NCBI RefSeq assembly: GCF_963676275.1
Contig: NZ_OY781091.1
Location: 3,450,775 to 3,514,774, forward strand
Direction: 5' to 3'
Length of the DNA: 64,000 bases
DNA from: an uncultured Cohaesibacter sp.
GTDB taxonomy: Bacteria > Pseudomonadota > Alphaproteobacteria > Rhizobiales > Cohaesibacteraceae
Under the pieces are notes generated by a model, which searched no databases, had not been told where the DNA came from, and saw only the letters and a list, made by a program, of their open reading frames with translations. Positions 58,992-64,000 of this stretch are shown piece by piece; within the stretch, counting starts at the first letter, position 1; each line of letters starts with the position of its first letter. A program made the translations under genes and the position numbers.

Positions 58992-60131
58992 TCAATCATA
59001 AGGTTTGAAAAACTGTCTTTTCTCAAGCCCCACTTCGGGCCGCTTGCGCGTAAGGGCCAAAAGGAATCCCATGGTCAGGGCAACAGACAGCAGCGACGAG
59101 CCACCATAGGAAATGAAAGGCAGGGTCATCCCTTTGGCTGGCATCAATTTCAGATTCACCGCGATATTGATCACGGCCTGCAAACCGAACAACAGCGCAA
59201 GACCAGATATCGCCAGCCGCTTGAACAGATCCTGAGTCTGCAGCGCCAGCTTCAGGGCTCGGACGACGATAAACAGATAAACCGAAATCAGCACCATGCA
59301 GGCAATGATCCCGAATTCCTCGGCCAGCACGGCAAAGATAAAGTCCGTATGGGAGTCCGGCAGCGTGCGCTTGACGATGCCTTCGCCCGGCCCCACCCCG
59401 AGCCAGCCGCCACGAATGATTGCATCCATGGCCGTATCCACCTGAAAGGTATCGCCAGACGCCGGATCGAGAAAGCGGTTGATACGCCCCGTCACATGCG
59501 GCACGAAGAAATAGGCCATCGTCAGCCCGCCAACCCCGAGCCCCATCAGCAGGAAAATCCAGAAGATCGGCATGCCCGCCATGAAGAAAAGGCCGGACCA
59601 GACAATCGCTAGCAGCACGGTCTGGCCGATATCGGGCTGCGCCACCAACAGGGCAACGGCGATCATGAAAATGACGATAGAGAAGAGATTGCCCGGAATC
59701 TCGGGCCTGCGATCATTCTCGGCAAACAGCCACGCAACGATGACGACAAAAGCCGGTTTCATGAATTCCGAGGGCTGCAGCGAGAAACCGGCAATCGATA
59801 TCCATCTCTGCGCCCCTTTGACCGACCCGCCAACCAGCAATGTCATCACCATGCCGATCAGGGAACAGAGCAGCACCAACAGCGCCAGTCGCCGGGTGCG
59901 GCGCGGGCTGAGAAAGGTTACCCCGATCATGATCCCCAATGCCACCGGAACGAAAAACGCATGTCGCTTGACGAAATGAAAGGCGTCAAGATCAAGCTTC
60001 ATGGCGATGGCCGGACTGGCCGCCATGGACAGGACAAGGCCGAAAAACAGAAGCAGAATGAGCGCAACAAGCATCGGGCGGTCGATTGTCCACCACCATT
60101 CCGTCAGCATGTTTTTCCGCGTTCGGCGCAT
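58992..60131 (-). CDS. ftsW: FtsW, SEDS-family septal peptidoglycan polymerase
   Basis: A 379-residue membrane protein with about ten helices. SEDS motifs include MKPAFVVIVAWLFAE, the catalytic aspartate loop GPGEGIVKRTLPDSHTDFIF and the end LPFISYGGSSLLSVALTMG. It polymerises lipid II at the septum with a class B penicillin-binding protein. The ATG at 60131 overlaps the murD stop; GAGGAG lies six bases upstream. A GTG one codon earlier is an alternative. Confidence 0.95.
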   Translation of the reverse strand: MRRTRKNMLTEWWWTIDRPMLVALILLLFFGLVLSMAASPAIAMKLDLDAFHFVKRHAFFVPVALGIMIGVTFLSPRRTRRLALLVLLCSLIGMVMTLLVGGSVKGAQRWISIAGFSLQPSEFMKPAFVVIVAWLFAENDRRPEIPGNLFSIVIFMIAVALLVAQPDIGQTVLLAIVWSGLFFMAGMPIFWIFLLMGLGVGGLTMAYFFVPHVTGRINRFLDPASGDTFQVDTAMDAIIRGGWLGVGPGEGIVKRTLPDSHTDFIFAVLAEEFGIIACMVLISVYLFIVVRALKLALQTQDLFKRLAISGLALLFGLQAVINIAVNLKLMPAKGMTLPFISYGGSSLLSVALTMGFLLALTRKRPEVGLEKRQFFKPYD

Positions 60132-61594
60132 CACTGCTCCTCGCTGGCCAGAGCTTTTGGTGCCGCATCTTCCGGCGCATGATGGTCCGGATCGACAGCC
60201 ACCGCTCCCGTGCTGAGATAATGCTGCACTGCTTCGCGGAAAATGTCACCCCGCTTCATGAAATTGGGAAACTGGTCAAAAGAGGCGCAGGCTGGCGACA
60301 ACAGGATGACATGATCTTCCTTGTCCGTGCGCGGCCCGGCATTCTTGCAGGCAGCAATGGCGCGTTCCAACGCAATATCCATATGACCGCAGAAGCTGAA
60401 GGGAACCCGGCTGGCCGCAAGAGTCGCCGCAAATTCTTCCGACGCCTCACCGATCAGATAGGCATGTTCGATCCGCCCGAAATAGTCCACCAGCGAACTG
60501 ATGCCCCCGGCCTTGGGGAGACCGCCAAGAATCCAGTGAAGCTTCGGAAAGGATGCTAGCGCCCGCGATGTGGCATCCGCATTGGTGGCCTTGGAATCAT
60601 TGATAAACAATATCCCGTCCTGATGCCCCACCTCTTCCATGCGATGCTCCAGCCCGCCAAAGGACTTGAGCCCGGCCACTAGAACAGACGGCGGCAGATC
60701 GAACTGACGCGCCACAGCAATCGCCGCAGCCGCATTTTGCGCATTGTGGGTGCCGCGCAGCGCCCGGGCCTGATCCAGATTGAACAGGAAATCCCCCTGC
60801 ATGCTTTGCAAAATACCGTCCGGTGCCGCGACCATGGCCCGTTCATTGCCAAAGCCGGAAATGGTGGTAACAGGTACCCCCTTCAGGCGCAGATTGGACG
60901 CGATATTGGCGCTCAGCCTGTCATCAAGCGCCACCACGGCCTGATCCGATGATGCCACCAGACGGCTCTTGATGCGCGCATAATTCATAAGGTCACCATG
61001 CCGGTCCAGATGATCGGCCGAGATATTCATCAGCACACCAATGGAGGGATTGAGACCGGGGGCCAGATCGATCTGATAGGAGGAAACCTCGATCACATAG
61101 ATACGCTCGGGTGCAAGCGATTCGAGCGCCAGCACCGGCGTCCCGATATTGCCGCCCATCTGCACATCGAGCCCCGCTTCGGTAAGAAGATGGGTAATCA
61201 GCGCCGTGGTCGTAGACTTGCCGTTTGTGCCAGTGATTGCAATGAAAGGCGCGTCAATTCCGCTTGCCCTGCGCTCGCGACAGAACAGCTCGATATCACC
61301 GATCACCTCAACCCCGGCCTCCTTGGCCAGCTTGACGCTCCAATGCGGTTCCGGATGGGTCAGAGGCACGCCCGGTGAGAGCACCAGTGCGGCAAATTGC
61401 GACCAGTCGGCCGACTGCAAATCGCAGATCTCGACCCCTTCGATCTCGGCAGCCTTTTCCCGGCTGGCTTCCTTGTCGTCATAGGCAAAGAGCTGCGCGC
61501 CACCGGCGGCAAGCGCCTCAAGCGTCGCCAGCCCGCTTCCGCCGAGCCCGAATACCGCAACCTTTTTACCTTCAAATATGGTAATCGGGATCAT
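60131..61594 (-). CDS. murD: UDP-N-acetylmuramoyl-L-alanine--D-glutamate ligase
   Basis: A 487-residue ligase that adds D-glutamate. The UDP-binding Rossmann start VAVFGLGGSGLATLEAL, the P-loop AITGTNGKSTTTALITHLL (about 119-137) and the C-terminal LSPACASFDQFPNFMKRG are conserved. Length is slightly above the usual 450. It follows mraY by 72 bases and is coupled to ftsW. Confidence 0.97.
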   Translation of the reverse strand: MIPITIFEGKKVAVFGLGGSGLATLEALAAGGAQLFAYDDKEASREKAAEIEGVEICDLQSADWSQFAALVLSPGVPLTHPEPHWSVKLAKEAGVEVIGDIELFCRERRASGIDAPFIAITGTNGKSTTTALITHLLTEAGLDVQMGGNIGTPVLALESLAPERIYVIEVSSYQIDLAPGLNPSIGVLMNISADHLDRHGDLMNYARIKSRLVASSDQAVVALDDRLSANIASNLRLKGVPVTTISGFGNERAMVAAPDGILQSMQGDFLFNLDQARALRGTHNAQNAAAAIAVARQFDLPPSVLVAGLKSFGGLEHRMEEVGHQDGILFINDSKATNADATSRALASFPKLHWILGGLPKAGGISSLVDYFGRIEHAYLIGEASEEFAATLAASRVPFSFCGHMDIALERAIAACKNAGPRTDKEDHVILLSPACASFDQFPNFMKRGDIFREAVQHYLSTGAVAVDPDHHAPEDAAPKALASEEQ

Positions 61595-61666
61595 GTCTTT
61601 CCCCTAACAGAAATAAAATCCAACACTATCGATGCGGCGGAGAAAAGTCCGCCCGCCGATTGCCTT

Positions 61667-62752
61667 TTAGCGCAGCTTGAGAGTGGAAAGACCGATCAGG
61701 GCCAGAACAACGGCGATGATCCAGAACCGAATGACGACCTGCGCCTCGGTCCAGCCCTTATGCTCGAAATGATGATGGATCGGTGCCATGCGGAACACCC
61801 GCCGCCCTGTCAGCTTGAAGGAAGCCACCTGAATGATCACGGATACCGCTTCTAGCACGAACAGACCACCGACAATCGCCAGCACCAGCTCATGCTTGGT
61901 GACAACGGAAATCGACCCCAGCATGCCACCAAGCGCAAGGGAACCGGTGTCCCCCATGAAGATCGCCGCCGGAGGGGCATTGAACCAGAGGAAGCCGAGC
62001 CCGGCCCCTACCATCGCGCCGCAAAGCACAAGCAATTCACCGGTACCGGGCACATAATGGATCTGGAGATAGTCGGCAAAGATCTCGTTACCGGAAAGAT
62101 AGGCGATCACCCCGAAAGTGGCGCTTGCAATCATCACCGGCACAATCGCCAGCCCGTCCAGCCCATCGGTCAGGTTGACCGCGTTGCCAGCCCCGACGAT
62201 GACGAACAAACCGAATGGGACAAAGAACCAGCCCAGATCAAGCAGGATATCCTTGAAGAAGGGAAAAGTAACCGAAGTCGAGAAGGCATCTTCACCCAGA
62301 TAGGCAACCGCGAGACAGGCAATCCCGGCAATGGTCGCCTCGATGGCAAGACGCATGCGACCGGAAAAGCCCTTGTGGGAAGAGCGGGAAACTTTCAGAT
62401 AATCATCATAGAAACCGATCAGCGCAAAGCCGATCGTGACAAACAGCACGATCCAGACATAGGGATTGGCCCAATTGGCCCACAGCAGCGTTGCCATGAT
62501 CATGCCGGTCAGGATCATGAGCCCGCCCATGGTTGGCGTTCCCTTCTTGGTCAGAAGGTGGCTCTGCGGTCCATATTCCCGAATCGGCTGCCCCTTTCCC
62601 TGCCTGACACGCAGGGCACGAATGATCGCCGGACCGAACATGAACACAAAGAGCAGCGCAGTGATAATGGCCCCGGCCGTTCGAAACGTGAGATAGCGGA
62701 ACACGTTGAATCCGGAAATCTGATCAGATATTTCTACAAGATACATCAGCAT
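61667..62752 (-). CDS. mraY: Phospho-N-acetylmuramoyl-pentapeptide transferase (lipid I synthase)
   Basis: A 361-residue, ten-helix enzyme transferring phospho-MurNAc-pentapeptide to undecaprenyl phosphate. Signatures are [11 protein letters not shown], the [20 protein letters not shown] motif, [13 protein letters not shown] with the Mg2+/catalytic aspartates, and [18 protein letters not shown]. Length is exactly that of the family. It follows murF by 49 bases. Confidence 0.97.
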   Translation of the reverse strand: MLMYLVEISDQISGFNVFRYLTFRTAGAIITALLFVFMFGPAIIRALRVRQGKGQPIREYGPQSHLLTKKGTPTMGGLMILTGMIMATLLWANWANPYVWIVLFVTIGFALIGFYDDYLKVSRSSHKGFSGRMRLAIEATIAGIACLAVAYLGEDAFSTSVTFPFFKDILLDLGWFFVPFGLFVIVGAGNAVNLTDGLDGLAIVPVMIASATFGVIAYLSGNEIFADYLQIHYVPGTGELLVLCGAMVGAGLGFLWFNAPPAAIFMGDTGSLALGGMLGSISVVTKHELVLAIVGGLFVLEAVSVIIQVASFKLTGRRVFRMAPIHHHFEHKGWTEAQVVIRFWIIAVVLALIGLSTLKLR

Positions 62753-62801
62753 CTTAGTTACAGGCCTTTCACATACACCACCGGTTCAAGCTTCCGGTTT
62801 A

Positions 62802-64000
62802 TTATTTGAATTCTTCCAGCAAGGCCGCCACAATCGGAGCCATTCTGGAGCCAAGGGACCCCTTGATCATGACCGCGTCCCCAGCCTTGATATCGGCCAG
62901 AACGGGCCCAATCAGGTCCGTCGACGCTTTAGCATAGGCACCACGTCGAGTGATAGGTACTTTTTCCCAAAGACGGGCCATCTCCGGCCCACACAGAAAT
63001 ACACGGTCAACATCGGCCGCCAGCAGAGGATCAATCAAGCCTTCATGCATGGCGGCGCTGTCGTCACCGAGCTCCAGCATATCTCCTAATACGGCAATCT
63101 TGCGACCGGACATCTGTACCAGTCCCAAGGTCGCCAAAGCAGCGGCTACGGACGACGGATTGGCATTGTAGCTTTCATCGATCAGCAGGCTGCGTCCATC
63201 ATGCACAACAAGCGTGTGGGGTTGGCCGCGCCCCTTGCTCGCCCCATGGGACGCGAGCGCGCGGCAGGCAGCCTCGACATTACCATTCACAAGCGCAACA
63301 GCGCCCAGAACCGACAGCGCATTCATGGCCAGATGCTCACCGGGGGCGCCCAGATGACAATGCACAGGCTCACCAAACAGCGAAACGGAGAGATCGGAAC
63401 CATCGGCCTGCAAATCCAGCGAGGAAAGCTTTATATCCGCCCCTTCAGACCGCCCGAAGCGATGACATTGCCCGATACCAAGCGCTTTTGCCCTTGTTTC
63501 AAGAAAGGAGGCAAAGGGAATATCTCCGTTGACGAGCGCAGCGCCACCCGGAACAACGCCTTCGAAAATCTCGGCCTTTGCCGCAGCGATTTCGTCGATG
63601 CTGGAGAAATTGCCGATATGGGCAGCCACGATGGTGGTAATCATTGCCAGATGCGGCTGGACCATGGCGATCAGATGACGGATCTCACCGGGATGGTTCA
63701 TGCCCACTTCGAAAATGCCGAATTCGGTATCCTCCGGCATGCGTGCCAAAGTGAGGGGTACCCCCCAGTGATTATTGAAGGACGAGACCGCAGCATGAAC
63801 CTTGCCACTGGGTTCCAGAGCCGCCCGCAGCGCATCCTTGGTGCTGGTCTTGCCGACGCTGCCGGTGATCGCAATCACCCTGCCCTTGACCCGCGCCCGC
63901 GCCGCCCGGCCCACACGCTCCAGCGCCCTGAGCACATCATCGACAAACAGAACCCGTTCTGAAAGATCGGAGAAAGCGGCCCTTTGGGCCTCTTCCAGAA
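62802..64000 (-). CDS. murF: UDP-MurNAc-tripeptide--D-alanyl-D-alanine ligase, amino-terminal part cut off
   Basis: The last 399 or so residues of MurF, which adds the D-Ala-D-Ala dipeptide. The P-loop VIAITGSVGKTSTKDALRAAL, the GMNHPGEIRHL region and DESYNANPSSVAAAL are visible, and the C-terminal domain is complete. The frame stays open to the right edge; a GTG at 63935 lies inside the conserved FVDDVLRALE element, so it is internal. About 60-80 residues are missing. Confidence 0.95.
   Translation of the reverse strand, partial: LEEAQRAAFSDLSERVLFVDDVLRALERVGRAARARVKGRVIAITGSVGKTSTKDALRAALEPSGKVHAAVSSFNNHWGVPLTLARMPEDTEFGIFEVGMNHPGEIRHLIAMVQPHLAMITTIVAAHIGNFSSIDEIAAAKAEIFEGVVPGGAALVNGDIPFASFLETRAKALGIGQCHRFGRSEGADIKLSSLDLQADGSDLSVSLFGEPVHCHLGAPGEHLAMNALSVLGAVALVNGNVEAACRALASHGASKGRGQPHTLVVHDGRSLLIDESYNANPSSVAAALATLGLVQMSGRKIAVLGDMLELGDDSAAMHEGLIDPLLAADVDRVFLCGPEMARLWEKVPITRRGAYAKASTDLIGPVLADIKAGDAVMIKGSLGSRMAPIVAALLEEFK

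Overview
The window looks like a chromosomal housekeeping segment of an alphaproteobacterium, most likely of the Hyphomicrobiales (Rhizobiales), at moderately high GC. The grounds are a circularly permuted ssrA (tmRNA) gene next to an alpha-type SspB adaptor, the division/wall gene order murF-mraY-murD-ftsW-murG-murC-murB-ddl-ftsQ-ftsA-ftsZ-lpxC-bamD-recN-ligA, and the thyA-folA / hflK-hflC-DUF2065-DegP neighbourhood. A marine genus such as Cohaesibacter would fit, but that is an impression and not a demonstration. I see no phage, insertion sequence, CRISPR array, tRNA or rRNA.

Layout. 1-5.9 kb: tail of a transport auxiliary lipoprotein, a glycosyltransferase/metallophosphoesterase pair resembling the Agt-PlcP lipid-remodelling pair, two divergent EamA transporters, a GIY-YIG (DUF123) protein and a MOSC protein. 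5.9-17.6 kb: branched-chain amino acid genes leuA, ilvC, ilvN and ilvB, interspersed with a chemoreceptor, an Asp/Glu racemase-like protein, a PhzF-like protein, pdxJ and miaA. Two short leader peptides not found in ordinary gene calls precede leuA (Leu-rich) and ilvB (Ile/Leu/Val-rich) and indicate attenuation. 17.6-26.9 kb: serB, a DegP-like protease, a secreted unknown, DUF2065, hflC, hflK, folA, thyA, permuted ssrA, sspB, a DUF4169 protein and a ribbon-helix-helix protein. 27-43 kb: a giant AsmA protein, an FAD-linked dehydrogenase, two consecutive ClC chloride channels/transporters, uvrD, prmA, two paralogous 42-44 residue proteins on the opposite strand, and an aminopeptidase P. 43-64 kb: ligA, recN, bamD, lpxC and the dcw cluster, all on the minus strand, running off the right edge inside murF.

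How the genes work together. The ilv/leu genes cover the first steps of valine, isoleucine and leucine synthesis and appear tuned by charged-tRNA supply through their leaders. ssrA with sspB, plus HflKC and DegP, form a ribosome-rescue and envelope proteolysis block. The dcw cluster makes lipid-linked peptidoglycan precursors and the Z-ring; lpxC and bamD add outer-membrane biogenesis. Three GANTC sites lie between ftsA and ftsZ, and a CtrA-like element lies before ddl, which would fit cell-cycle control.

The items most worth a second look are the pair of tiny paralogues at 40.2-40.9 kb, the two attenuators, a 14-bp tandem repeat between recN and bamD, and the two ClC proteins that differ at the internal proton glutamate. 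No radically new multi-gene system is evident.
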